64,000 nucleotides of DNA from Neoceratodus forsteri (taxonomy: Eukaryota; Chordata; Ceratodontiformes; Ceratodontidae). The notes beneath the pieces are model-generated. The model was not told the DNA's origin. It was given only the letters and a program-made list of their open reading frames with translations, and ran no database searches. Position 1 is the stretch's first letter, and the number at the start of each line of letters is the position of its first letter. Shown in pieces: positions 21,011 to 31,994 of the stretch. Both the position numbers and the translations under genes were made by a program. The DNA lies in assembly GCA_016271365.2 (NCBI GenBank), contig CM057452.1:826986001-827050000 (forward strand), read 5' to 3'.

Positions 21011-22334
21011 CAAGCATTTGTCAATGCCGAATGTTGCTTGCTTCTATTTGCTGAGTAGGTGTTTGGCACTGATAGTGCAGAGGCAATAATGAACAAATGA
21101 ATACAACCACTTTACTGTACACATTTTTGTTGTTACAATTATCAATTTACCCAGGAGGACAACACAACTAAGATCTGCAGCATCGTGTTTTCAGTGGATA
21201 CTGCTGTTTTACAATCCCAGAGGACTGAAAGACTGGCAGGACCAAAGACCTTGCTCAAGGTCGCACGCTGAGGCACTGGCTATGGTGGGCTGTTAAAAGC
21301 AGTCTCCTGCCTGCCACCACACTTCCCCTCAGCGCTGTTCCCACCTCTTCTAACACCCATAGACAAAACCGCTGCACCTCCCTGTTTTCTGATCATGTGA
21401 TAAGAGAAGCCGCATTAGCTTGGTGACACCTTTTAGAGCTGAGGGAGAGACACCAGTAGACAATACTGATTGTAAGGCAGCCACAGAATATTCAGAGTTG
21501 CAAAGCAGTGGCTTTTTCTAATGCCTGTAGGAGAGTGGCAGAAGGCCGTACCAGTGCCGAGGGGGGCATGGCGGGAGGCAGTATCAGCACCAAGGGGTGG
21601 GACCGGAATTGGTATCAACATGTGAAGGAGGGGCATGGCAGGAGGAGTTATCTGCTCTGAGGGTGGAGCAGGAGCGGAAGCAAGTCACAGGAACTAACAT
21701 TAGGAGTGGCACAGTGATGCTACGCAGTTCACGGAATGAGACCATTTGCTTCCAGTGGAGAGAAGATCAAAGTCTTTCAAGGTACTTCCTGAGTACAGCT
21801 AGGTGGGAGGGGTCTTAACTGTGGGAGGGGGAGGGCTGGGGTCAGAAGTGGGAACACCAAAAGGGAAGAAGTAGGCTGTCACCTTCCAGCACCAAAACTA
21901 AGGAATGTTCTGAATTTGCCAGGTGACTGTCCTCTGCTACCACAACCTACACAGACGTTGCCAGTGAAGCTGTGTGGCCAGAGTTAGCCCCAGTTTCTCC
22001 AGTGCCACAGTAAGGTAGGGAGCAATGATGTGGGGTGGGTTTGGGTGGCAAGGCCAGGGTTGATAAGCCAGCAAGGAAAACAGAACGACGGAGGGGAGGG
22101 TATTATGCAAATGAAATGGACGAAGTGCTCTCCCATTGGAGCATTTCATTCATTTCAACTACACAAAGTTTCCACCCATAAACTGTGAACCACTGTCATA
22201 ATTAGCTTGGATGATCATTGTTCTGTCAAGAACGAGCCCAATGCAGCTTGATCTGTGCTGGGCTAGTCAGTGACACACCTCTGAAATGTCGTTCTCTGTA
22301 GCAAAATGTTTCTTGCTCAAGTGCAAGCAACGAC
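21011..22334 (-). mobile_element. 1.32-kb non-autonomous element (hairpin end + palindromic end)
   Basis: The left end CAAGCATTTGTCAATGCCG (21011 onward) is identical for 25 bases to the left end of the element at 37979. The right end (tttcttgctc aagtgcaagc, ending about 22334) matches the right end of that element. Both ends abut A-rich flanks (ttaa and aaag). About 22059-22334 is also closely similar to 24575-24858 and to 47.8-48.06 kb. The interior is GC-rich around 21550-21700, with a repeated gaggggcatggc(a/g)ggag word. No protein is recognised. Similar ends at several loci argue for one mobile family. Confidence 0.55.
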
Positions 22335-23650
22335 AAAGTAAAAACACATGATTTCTCATCTTCTGTAGAATTTGCTGATGTAGTCAATAGTTTGATTCTG
22401 ATTCCTCTTTGTCTTTTTTAAAGTGAAAAGCAGACTGCTCACTATACTAGTGTTACCACACAATAATGTCTCTTTACAGTCCTTGATCAACTCCCATTGC
22501 ATTTTTCTGGACTTGGGAACACACTAAATATAATCCAAACACACAGGATACAGTGGGAAGAGAGGGGACTATTGGATTATGAGTGGCAGCACTGCTTGGG
22601 GGAATTTCCAAATGTTCAGAAAGTATGCAATAAGGATAGTTCATTGGCTATAATTACTCCATTAGTATTCATTTCAGTTCTATTATGAAACAAATAAAAC
22701 AAACAGCAACATCAATGAAGTTTAAAGAGGGTAAACAATCATAAAATGTGGGTTTTCAGCAAGAAATAAGTTGTTGTAAAAAGGGTTGACAGTGTCATTT
22801 TAAAGAAGGAGAGGCACAACTATTGAGGCAAAATCTGGGTCAGCTGAGATGTATGGGGACAGGGGTTAAACTGGGCAGGAGTCCACATGATGGACTCAGT
22901 TCCACTACCTCGTAATGAAACTGTAAGAAAATTCATGCATCTGTCGCCTAGAGAAGACAGTTCCCCCTCATAACATTCTAGATAGGAAGATCTTGCCTAA
23001 ACATTTCACATTTACCTACTGATAAGGGGAGACATTAAGTGTAACTTGTGAGAACAGTTAACCTTATTTTGTGTAAGAGGCAATCTTGTTTGACTTCCCA
23101 TGTACACATGGTAGGTATGGTTACGACTCACCATCTCACTACATGTTTGCTAAATTTAGAGTTTGGGGTGTGTAATTTTCCCAAGCTCATCCGTTCTTGA
23201 AACCGTGCGATGTGTATGGCCAGAGCATAAAACTAACACCATGGTTCTCCAAATGCACAAAAGGCTTTGGCACTCACCTGTCCCGCTGAATAGCAGAGCA
23301 GGCCCTGCAAACTTTGCACACTTCAGCATACCAGGCCCCATGAACTTTGTACACTCCATCCCTCCTTTCTGCACTGTTCTGCAAATGTGCACAATTTTAT
23401 CAAAACAGAACACATATACAGAACTATAGTTCAGCTGCCTTGAGCAGCTGAGCTGTGCGAGCGCCTCAGAAATGCCAGTACACACCACCTCTGCAGAGTA
23501 ACAGGTCATGCAGTGCAGACACAAAGCCCCAGCCCTAATCAGGCTCACAATCGGTCCTGGTTAGTTACCCCCTCCTCCGACTCCTCACAGTTCACTATGC
23601 TAATGAGCTGCATCAGTCCCAAGAGGAACAGCAACAGACAGCCTTTCTTC
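22335..23650. other. No recognised gene
   Basis: About 1.3 kb without familiar motifs. A 130-residue minus-strand frame (23156-23548) has no recognisable domain. Confidence 0.35.
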
Positions 23651-23745
23651 CACTGTAGCAGCATGTTGTAATTTCACTCGCTTGATACACTCCTGAAATG
23701 TCATTCTCTGTAGCAAACCATTTCTTTCACAAGCACAAGCAATGT
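23651..23745 (-). mobile_element. Right-end module of the non-autonomous family (copy at CR1 junction)
   Basis: About 23690-23745 matches the right-end module at 24800-24858 almost base for base (ctgaaatgtcattct, ctgtagcaaa, caagcacaagcaatgt) and stops at the same base before aaaagggaag. Left of about 23685 the similarity fades. Confidence 0.5.
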
Positions 23746-24121
23746 AAAAAGGGAAGAAAGAAGTCAGTTGGGGGGGTCTTGCCAGGCAAACTGGATTGAG
23801 TTCTTTGACTAGGTGACCAGGGAAGTGGATCAGGGAGGAGTGGTGGATGTGGCCTACCTGGATTTCAGAAAGGCATTCTATTCTGTTCAACATAGGAGAT
23901 TGGTGAGCAACCTTCTGGAGGAGGTTGTGGAGCCAAAAAAAGTGGTTGAATTCAAGCATGCATGGGACAGTCATAAGGCAATTCTAGGGGGTGGGGTAGA
24001 AAGAAGTAGGCTACTGGTTAACTAGGATCTGCAGCTTATCCATTAGGTAGGGAAATGGGCAGACTGGGTGGGCCAAGCGGTCCTTATCTGCCATCAAATT
24101 CTATGTTTCTATGTTTCCTAC
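23746..24121 (+). pseudogene. CR1 LINE, internally deleted
   Basis: Starts with the CR1 RT stretch GLARQ..LD (RSCQTNLIEF equivalent) and continues DQGGVVDVAYLDFRKAFYSVQHRRLVSNLL. It then jumps to VEPKKVVEFKHAWD, which belongs to the CR1 C-terminus. The catalytic RT blocks between them are deleted. The 3' end is intact: gggcagactgggtgggcc, a cggtccttatctgcc block and ttctatgtttctatgttt. It shares its 5' junction with the CR1 at 24859. Confidence 0.7.
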
Positions 24122-24574
24122 TGTACATTCCTTCTATCAGTCCTGGTGTGCTTGATTACCCTGGGGTGCTCGTCAGGTGCTGGCTGACCCGCTGCTGCTT
24201 AGCGCCAATCAATCTGCTCCCTTTCTGCTGCTACACTCTGCCCTGCAGCAGCTCACTGCTCTCCAGGCACCACACTATCTGCCCTGCTCCACACTTCGCT
24301 TCCTTGCCCATCCCCCCGGAGCTCCTTTAAACTACGGTACGAGGATGTTTTACTTTCCTTCCTTAAACTGGTATACTGAAAATGTATGAGGTGCCATTCT
24401 GTCATTAGCTGTGACAAGCCCACCAATCCCACGCTGCCACTTGTTGCAGAGGGTTCAAAGCGAGGGGCTTTGTCTGAGACATGGGGAAGACACCCTGCAC
24501 CAGAAAGATGTGGAGACTGGTGGGGAGTGGGCAGGATTTGTTTGTAGTGGGTGGAGCCTTGATAGTGTCCCACC
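24122..24574. other. No recognised feature
   Basis: Spacer between the two CR1 copies, with no coding motif. Confidence 0.35.
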
Positions 24575-24858
24575 ACAGATTTGATAAGCTAGCAAGGAAA
24601 ATGGAGCGACGGAGGGGAGGGGGGAGGATGTTATGCAAATGAAACAGATGAAGTGCTCTCTTACTGGAGCACTTCATTCATTTCAACTACACAAAGTTTC
24701 CATCCATGAACTGTGAACCACTGTCATAGTTAGCTTGGATGATCATTGGTCTTTAAAGAAGCCCAACGCAGCTTGATCTGCATTGGGCTAATTAGTGACA
24801 CTCACTGAAATGTCATTCTTCTGTAGCAAAACATTTCTTGCACAAGCACAAGCAATGT
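24575..24858 (-). mobile_element. Right-end module of the non-autonomous family
   Basis: Similar along its whole length to 22059-22334 (gataagc.agcaaggaaaa, ttcatttcaactacacaaag, tagcttggatgatcattg and so on). It ends in CTTGCACAAGCACAAG then caatgt, followed directly by CR1 sequence. The left (hairpin) end is not present, so only one half is preserved. Confidence 0.6.
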
Positions 24859-26065
24859 AAAAGGGAAGAAAGAAGTCAGTCGGGGGGGGAGGTCTTGCCA
24901 GGCAAACCTGATTGAGTTCTTTGACTGGGTGACCAGGGAAGTGGATCAGGGAGGAGTGGTGGATGTGGCCTACCTGGATTTCAGTAAGACCTTCTACTCT
25001 GTTCCACATAGGAGACTGGTGAGCAAGCTGGGCAACCTTGGAGCGGGTCTGAAAGTAGTAAAATGGATAGGAAGTTGGCTAAGCAATAGGAGTCAGAGGG
25101 TGGTAGTAAATGGAGTCCACTCTGGAGAAGGCAATTGAACAGGGAGGCATTAGCAATCACAAAACAGGAAAGGGACCTAAGGGTAATCATTTCTAATGAT
25201 CTGAAGGTAGCTAAGCAGTGTGATAAGGCAGTGGGGAAGGCTAGCAGGATGGTCTGGTGCATAGGAGGCAATATAGAGTAGTGGTTAAGGGCACTGAGCT
25301 GTAAACTTGTAGATCTGGGTTTGAATCCCATCAGCCCCCACTTGCATACTGCGTGACCCTGAGCAAGTCACTTAACTTCCTTGTGCTCCCAGGTCACACC
25401 TGGAAACAAGCTCTGACTTAGTGTGCCTTTCCTGGTTAAACAATTTCCTCATTCCCTTTTCCTATAGGGAGGGACATCACCAGCAGTAAGAGGGAGGTAG
25501 TGATATTCCTGTATAGACCACCTCAAGTACTGTGTTCAGTTCTGGAGGCCCCACCTCTGGATCAACATAGATAGTGTTGAGGTGGCATAAAGGAGGGCTA
25601 CCAAAATGGTGAGGGCCTGCATCAAAACCCTATGAGGAAAGACTCAGGGACTAAATATGTTCTTTAGAGGAAAGGAGGGAAGGAGGATATGATAGAAACA
25701 TTCAAATACCTCACAGGTATTAATAAGGTACAGGAAGGCTGTATTTTCCACAGAAAAAGATGCTCCAGGACAAGGGGGACACACTATGAAGCTGGGGGGG
25801 GAGCTCAGAGGAGATGTGAGGAAATACATCTTCATGGAGAGGATGGTGGATGCCTGCAACAGCCTCCCAGCGGAGGTGGTGGGTGCTAAAACAGTAACAG
25901 GATTCAAGCATGTATAGGATAGACACCAGGAGACCTTAAAAGTAAGCCAAGGGGGGAGAAGACTGGAGATCAAGTAGGGTCTGCGGTAGCACAGTAAGTA
26001 GGGAATACAGGGCAGATTAGATGGGCCATGAGGTCCTTATCTGCCAACAACTTCTATGTTTCTAT
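24859..26065 (+). pseudogene. CR1 LINE, RT part to 3' end, split by a SINE
   Basis: The coding remnants run GGRSCQANLIEFFDWVTREVDQGGVVDVAYLDFSKTFYSVPHRRLVSKLG (frame changes included), then KWIGSWLSNRSQRVVVNGVHSGEG. The FADD region is missing between about 25135 and 25150, and the sequence continues with the ERDLRVIISNDLKVAKQCDKA block. It is split at 25271-25462 by a SINE. It then carries the HLKYCVQFWRPHL-equivalent, YDRNIQIPHRY-like and FMERMVDACNSLPAEVVGAKTV blocks. The 3' end is gggcagattagatgggcc then tatgtttctatgg. Frameshifts and the deletion make it non-functional. Confidence 0.75.
25271..25462 (+). mobile_element. CORE-SINE with LINE-derived tail, inserted in CR1
   Basis: The tRNA head shows A box tagtggttaagggc (about 25279) and B box gggtttgaatccc (about 25317). 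The CORE-like part is gcgtgaccctgagcaagtca then cttaacttccttgtgct. The tail tcccaggtcacacctggaaac, then gtgtgcctttcctggttaaac, aligns with the 3' end of the 15.5-kb LINE. Flanking repeats ATAGGAGGCA (25261-25270) and ATAGGGAGGGACA (25463-25475) are likely target-site duplications. The CR1 sequence is continuous when the SINE is removed. Confidence 0.8.
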
Positions 26066-27390
26066 GGACCCCAGTTCTCTCCTGATGGCCTCTTCTTCTG
26101 ACATTGTGGGATTAGGGCGTGGACCTGGGTTACCAGCATGCTCAACGGTTCTCTACCACTTGGTGCTATGTAGCTGGTAACAGGATAGTATTTTCTAACA
26201 GTGCATTTCCTATTCCTCCAAAGGATAGGTGATATCAAGAAGCCATCATTTTTGGGTTCATTCACTATTGATGCCTGTGTTCTTTCAATCTTGAGACCAG
26301 TCAGAAGCACCTACTCTTTTCCCAGGTTTACTAGGTGAATGGTTTCCAGAAAATAATGCTCATTTAATTATAAAAAAGAAAGGTCCCCTTGCCCTCATCT
26401 CCTCTGACTCTTTCCTTTCTTCAGTTTGCACGTGCAGTCTTTAAAGCTGAGTTTGGCTGCCTTAACAGTTAAGCTGATTACTGAAAGAGTGACAGAAAAG
26501 CTTAGCTTACTGGCGAAATCCAGTGATATAAGTAATATGACACAAATAATCTGGTAGGCAGCAACAAAACTAAACAACTCTGTCCTCTGTTCCATCAAAT
26601 ACTTTATAGTTACCCCCTGGGAAACATAGGTCTGTAAAAGACTTTTATACAGTGCCAGCTTTTCCAGCCTGTGCAGTAGCACCTGAACCCAGTACCTTGG
26701 GCTACTTTAATGCATTTTCTTTACTCACAGTAATGAGTACCTTTAATGGGTTCCCATGGCTTGTCACATGTTTTAACTGAAGAACCACCCAATGTGGAAT
26801 GGGTCAACACTCTGCAGACAGTTCAAGTCACTGGAGTCATTCTGGGGTCTCAGCAATGCCTCTTAGTCTTTATAAAGGAACACATGGGCACTTTTGAAGC
26901 AGCCTAGTCGACTGCTGGCTTTCCTGTTTGCTGCCTATTTAGCTGTTCTGTAAGTGGATATAATGTTTTAGTCCACTCCTAACTCATACATACATAACAT
27001 ATTTAGGGGGGAAAGAAGATCAGTGGTCCCTCGAGTGGCTCTCTTCCCCCATGTTAGACTATTTTTCTGGGTCCATTATGTGGGTTCCCTGTCTTGTTTG
27101 CAGAATACTCACATACTGTTCCTTATGACAGCATGGGCACTAAATAAATGGAGCTGGGGCAATGGGGCTGTCATTACCGTACTGCCCATAACATGTTGCA
27201 TATGTTAACATTTCTTTTAGTATTAATAGATGGGTTTGCTGATGTTTAAATGTATGTCTCTTACTTGCTTTTTAAAGTATCTGTTAATGTGTGGGGTTAA
27301 GAAAGGTACTCTGTATTAATGTTTTAAATGTTTATGGTTTTTGTGGGCCTATTATGCTGAAGAAGATGCACTAGACATATATTTGTTAGT
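26066..27390. other. No recognised feature
   Basis: About 1.3 kb without readable coding or repeat ends. Confidence 0.4.
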
Positions 27391-29229
27391 GTAACTCCCC
27401 TGCAGATAGGGGTTCCCAAAAGTCTTCCAGGAGCTTGCCTGAATGCTCCAAGTCTGCAGTGTTCGTGTCTGAGCTGTTTAAATGTGGTTCCAAGTGAGTG
27501 GTATTTGAGCCTCCACGCACTGTCTCTTTAAGAGCTGTCTGCTTGCAGACTTAATTAGTTTTATGGGGACTGTGTATTTTATGCTCGAATCCACTTGAGC
27601 TGCTGTAATTCGCTCCATTTCCTGCAGTCGCCATAGTGCAGAGGGAGCCTTGTTAAAATATATAACTGTTTGCCAGAAATCATTTAGAGTGACTGAGAAA
27701 ATGTGGTTTGTCTAACCTGTCTTCATTTCAGCACAAACTGTTTCAGTGTAGCTCTTTCATTTTGGTTCTGAATAGCTGGCTTGGACCAATCAGGATGATA
27801 GGAGATCCTAAAATGGAGCCTGTGACCTAATCGAACTTGACTCTCAATTTTGAGCCAGCCACAAGGGGATTGTATGGGCAATGACTCTGGGAAATGTAGT
27901 TGTAACCTTGGTGCCTTTTTCTACCAACAGAGGGAGTCTTATTGTGAGTGACAGCCAACCAGCCAACAGAATGGTGTGGAGCTAAAGGAAATGCCCTGCT
28001 CTGTGACTGGAAAGATTAGATCAGTTGTGACTGTGAAGAGAGAAGGAGCTCTGTGCTTCTGCAGTGTATAGTTTCACATGGGACGACGGTGAGGCCCTGA
28101 ATTTCGGTCTGCAGCCTTTGTGAGTACCAGTTTGGACTGAATCTGAGTTGTGAGGAGAAAGAAGCACTAGAAGTGTGGAAACCAGGCTCACCCTGTAGAA
28201 GACTGGAGAAATTGCTGAATCACGCTCAGTCTGTCAGGAACTGAAGCTGCTGTGTGTACTCCCCGGTATTTTGCAGTAATTGCGATCGGGATCAAGGAGC
28301 AGCCTGCCTGGTATAGCACTTTCCTTTTACATATGAATGTGCATAGTGCTTATGGAGAATTGCTATTTCTAATTCCCTGTGCTGTGTGCTTTGTGTTGAA
28401 GCTGGAAGCAAACCCAGCTTGTCTCGGACTACATCCGTTTGCTATCAACTGCAGTGGAGTCCAGTCACAAGGACCTTGTCTCCATGCCCTGTTATTCTGG
28501 CAATCCAGAAGAACATCCACCATCCAGTCCTCAGCTTGGGTATTGTGAGTACAAATCAGGGTATTCCCCTGAAGTGTGTCATCTAATTCTTGTTGTTTCA
28601 CTGCTTCATGGACTGAGCCATCTGGCTCTGGATTACAATTGGGTGTGTATATATTTTCTTCTACAGGGCCCTATCCAGCTGCACCTGCTGGCCAACCCTG
28701 GGCAACGGACCTGGCTAGCCCCCAACCTGGGTACCCAGGGTATGACTTTTCAGACCCTGTATGTGTGTATGTGCACAGTATTGTGATGTAATGCCACCAA
28801 TTAACCTGATTTCCCCCTCCCATGTTACTGTCCCATAAATAAATCAGAATTGATGTTGTTAAACTTTAAACTGTCTGAAGTGTCAGTACCTTCATGCCAA
28901 GCACTGTATTGGTTTGTGTATGCTGTTTAACCTTATTTTTCAGCGGGTTCTCAGAGACAAACCTGAGAATCAGTCTCGAGGGTAAGTAGTACTTAATGAG
29001 TGACCAGGTGTATACGTGGGGTATTGGGGCTATAACTCCTGGGTACTGTGAGCCACTAGAGGGAATAAAGGGGTCTCAGTGTCCCAGAGGGCTGTGACCA
29101 AGCTAGTCTAACCACTACAAACCCTGACCTCTGAGTGGAGGCACCCACCATAGAACCTAGGCCCTCAACCTGTCAGTAGTCTAGCAAGCAGGGTAGTAGC
29201 CCTTGGGATAGCACCACCTGGGGGTTACA
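27391..29229 (+). mobile_element. LTR-like unit, ~1.84 kb (possible solo LTR)
   Basis: Begins TGTAACTCCCC and ends GGGGGTTACA, an inverted TG..CA terminus. TTAG flanks both sides (27387-27390 and 29230-29233), a 4-bp target duplication. Inside are a TATA-like aaaatatataac (about 27655), an AATAAA-containing stretch near 28835, and AATAAA near 29058. No tRNA primer site or retroviral protein is recognised on either side, so a solo LTR is the simplest reading. A DNA transposon with short inverted ends is an alternative. Orientation is inferred from the TATA/AATAAA order. Confidence 0.4.
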
Positions 29230-29740
29230 TTAGTAAGGATTTTCTTATTTGATCCATTGTTATGTGATACATAACCGCCTTTTTTTTCACCACCTTTTAG
29301 GTCCTTTTTTAATACTGCATGTAAGCACTCCCTATAATGTAACACTCTGAGCATGTGAACCTTTTTGTACTACTGTGATACTGTGCTATATTATATGTAA
29401 ATAATAACTGGGTTCCCCTTTTTCCCATAGGGAAACCATGGTGTAATTTGCCGTAATAAAGGAATGTTTAGTACGGCAAACACGCATACGGTTTCCTTCG
29501 CACTGTGCATGTGCCTGCCGTTGCTCTTTCTGTCCCACCGCTGGCTGCCTTAACTTTCTCTCACAGACTAAACCACCACTTGGACTCGGTGGTATTTTCT
29601 TGCACAGAAAATCTAGCATAACTAAAAGATGTAAATTAAGCCCGGCCAAGGAGACAAGGAAATACAAAAAATGTTTTAAAAACCTTAAAGGCAACTAGGA
29701 ACATGCACTAAAACTGACTGGTGATCAGACAGTAATGGCT
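29230..29740. other. No gene; one hairpin
   Basis: Contains an imperfect dyad at 29431-29496: outer 7-bp GGAAACC/GGTTTCC and inner 9-bp TTTGCCGTA/TACGGCAAA around a 16-nt loop. Nothing else was recognised. Confidence 0.4.
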
Positions 29741-29799
29741 TTTTATTTTATATAATTGCTGTTGCAAAAAGGAAAACTCAGCAATTATATAAAATAAAA
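29741..29799. repeat. Perfect 21-bp hairpin
   Basis: The left arm 29741-29761 (tttta, tttta, tataattgctg) is exactly complementary to the right arm 29779-29799, separated by a 17-nt loop. The stem is AT-rich. It could be a cruciform or the core of a small foldback transposon. No flanking target duplication was found. Confidence 0.8.
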
Positions 29800-30879
29800 T
29801 ATGGGGTGGTATGTCTTTAAACTTGAAGTTCCTACACCCTCAGGGATAGATGCTTGCACATGCAGTACCATCTAACCCTTTGGGTGTGCAAACTTTGTTA
29901 CACGCCTACCACCCCATAGTTTTTCTATATATTTGATGGTGTCCATGCTGTGCAGCACATGTCTAAGTTCGACTTACAAAACTAATAAAATATACAAAAA
30001 TCTCCTCCCTGCTACACAGAAGAAATACCTAGCCACCAACATTGCTTCAGTGTTTTAGTTGCCAGATCTCTTTATGTACTTTATACATCAGTGTGTGCAT
30101 CATAGACACCCTAGTCTACAAAGTGTCAGCAGTAGGTAGTACCCCAGAGCTCTGCCAAGTTGCCAATCTCAGCTATACGTTAATAACCTGCAGTGGGTGC
30201 TGGCTTTGTGGTAATCTAGAAGAGCAAAACACTAGTACAGTAACAAGAAGTAAAGAAAAATAGAGACAAAAAGATCCTGCAACATAACATATGATTTTGC
30301 TAGTATTTGAATTGTGAGTGTTTTTGTGAGTTTGTATCCTCATTTTGGGATGTGATAGACTAGTCTACACTACATTTAACATTCAGTTGCAAATTTCCTT
30401 GGAGTTTAACCTCATTCAGTGCTGGTACATAGAATATTCTACCTCTTATAATGCAGGGTTTTAAATAATTGAGTAGCAGTTTTTTCTTGGGACTATACTA
30501 ACTGTACAGAAAGTATTTATATAGATTTTCTAGAAGTGATGTGTTTGTTAAACACAATGAGGCAAGAGCTATGCATTTTCACAAAGATTTAGCACTTTTA
30601 TGAGCAAAACGCTAATCAATTTTTAGAGTTAAATAAATCCCTGTAATGTGATTTAGTGGCTTGTACAGTTAATAGAACAACAAGCACAAGAAAGAGTGCA
30701 CAGCTTTTTGTTTCATCATGCATTTGTCTCTGGAGCTGATAAACTAGAGTACTGCAGGATTTTAAGTGTGCCTCTGTATTTTGTTTTCGGTTGTTTTTAT
30801 TTTTTATTTCAATGCCTTTGTTTGTGTTTTGTACTTGTGGACCATGATAATGCTTACTTTTCTTTCTTGCCTTTTCTCC
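29800..30879. other. No recognised feature
   Basis: AT-rich sequence with no familiar coding or repeat motif. Confidence 0.4.
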
Positions 30880-31010
30880 ACCCTTGAAACTCTGGCCATG
30901 CACTCTAGAAATGATTCTGCCAGCCACAGCAGCAGGAATCAAACTCAGAGCCCCTGGATGCAGAATGTCATTAGATCAGCGCATTACTCTGCTGAGCCGC
31001 CCATTAGTAA
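30880..31010 (-). mobile_element. tRNA-derived SINE head, antisense
   Basis: On the minus strand ggcggctcagcagagtaatg (A-box region, about 31000 downward) is followed by gagtttgattcctgctgctg (B box, about 30950). The spacing is right for a tRNA-type promoter. No anticodon-arm structure or functional tRNA is evident, and the 3' body is short. Confidence 0.4.
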
Positions 31011-31994
31011 TTTTTTTCCTGTTTCTAAAGCTGGAGGTAAAGGCAGTTTGTTATACTGACGTGCCAGCCAGACCCATTGTCTTCTAACATGGCTGTTGCA
31101 GAACTTAACAGGGTAAAGGCTGCAGGCGAGACTACTAAAATGCAAGATAAGCCCCTCATGTTATGAAACTTAAGATTATCTTAAAAGAAAATGATGGAAG
31201 GTATTGATTTAGAATTCACTGTCTTGACTTGGTGGTGGTGAGGAAAGAATCTGAACTGTTTTGATATGGAGATGTTTGTAACACAGTCAGAACCCCAAGC
31301 TATCATTTTTTTTAGTGGGAGGGAGTAGTACAGCATAAATTCTTGCACACACTGTCTCAAAGAAAGGCTCTGCTTGGCTTGATCTCAGCATCTCAGTATT
31401 TTGTCATAAAGCCTCACTGCATTAGAGAGGCAGTGAGAGCTGCCATGAGCAGGATAAAGATGACATTTTAGGGCACGATTTGTACAATAGAGGCAGTCAT
31501 GCCTTGGGAAATAACTGGGCACGCACACACTGACACAGAGTAATGTCTAATTCTGGTTTTACCGCAAAATGCATCCTTTGTCTTGTTTTATGAACTGATA
31601 CATTAGAAGGCCTGATAGGGATTTGATGTACAGTCTCCTTTATGCATTAGAAGTGGTCACTGCATCTTTAAATAATGCTTCTGCAACATTTAGATAAGAG
31701 CCTGTGTTAGCCTGCTGTGGTAAACTGCTTGTGTCTGTGACTGGTGATAGGTTGGAAGCCATTGTTGTGGCTCTGCTCTGCAAAGCAGAACTCCTTTTTT
31801 ACAATGCATTAAACATTAATATATACAGAATGTACAGTTTTATAGCTTGTGTGCCTGACTTGCATGGAAAGAGGCTTATGAATAGTTTTTTTTTTTGGCA
31901 TCAATTCTTCTTGTATGTGTTCCTCTAACCATGTTAAAGGAACCCCCGTGGACACTCATAAATAGTTTCTGACTTGATAGGGGGCTGAAGTGGC
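31011..31994. other. No recognised feature
   Basis: About 1 kb with no readable coding or repeat end. Confidence 0.35.

Noticed and set aside
24575..25010. Twin-priming 5' inversion of CR1
   Set aside because: The antisense module ends at the family's normal A-run boundary and recurs at loci without CR1, so insertion of a separate element is simpler. Not fully excluded.
30880..31010. Functional tRNA gene
   Set aside because: Only A- and B-box-like words are present. The arms do not form a convincing cloverleaf and the sequence continues as a SINE body.
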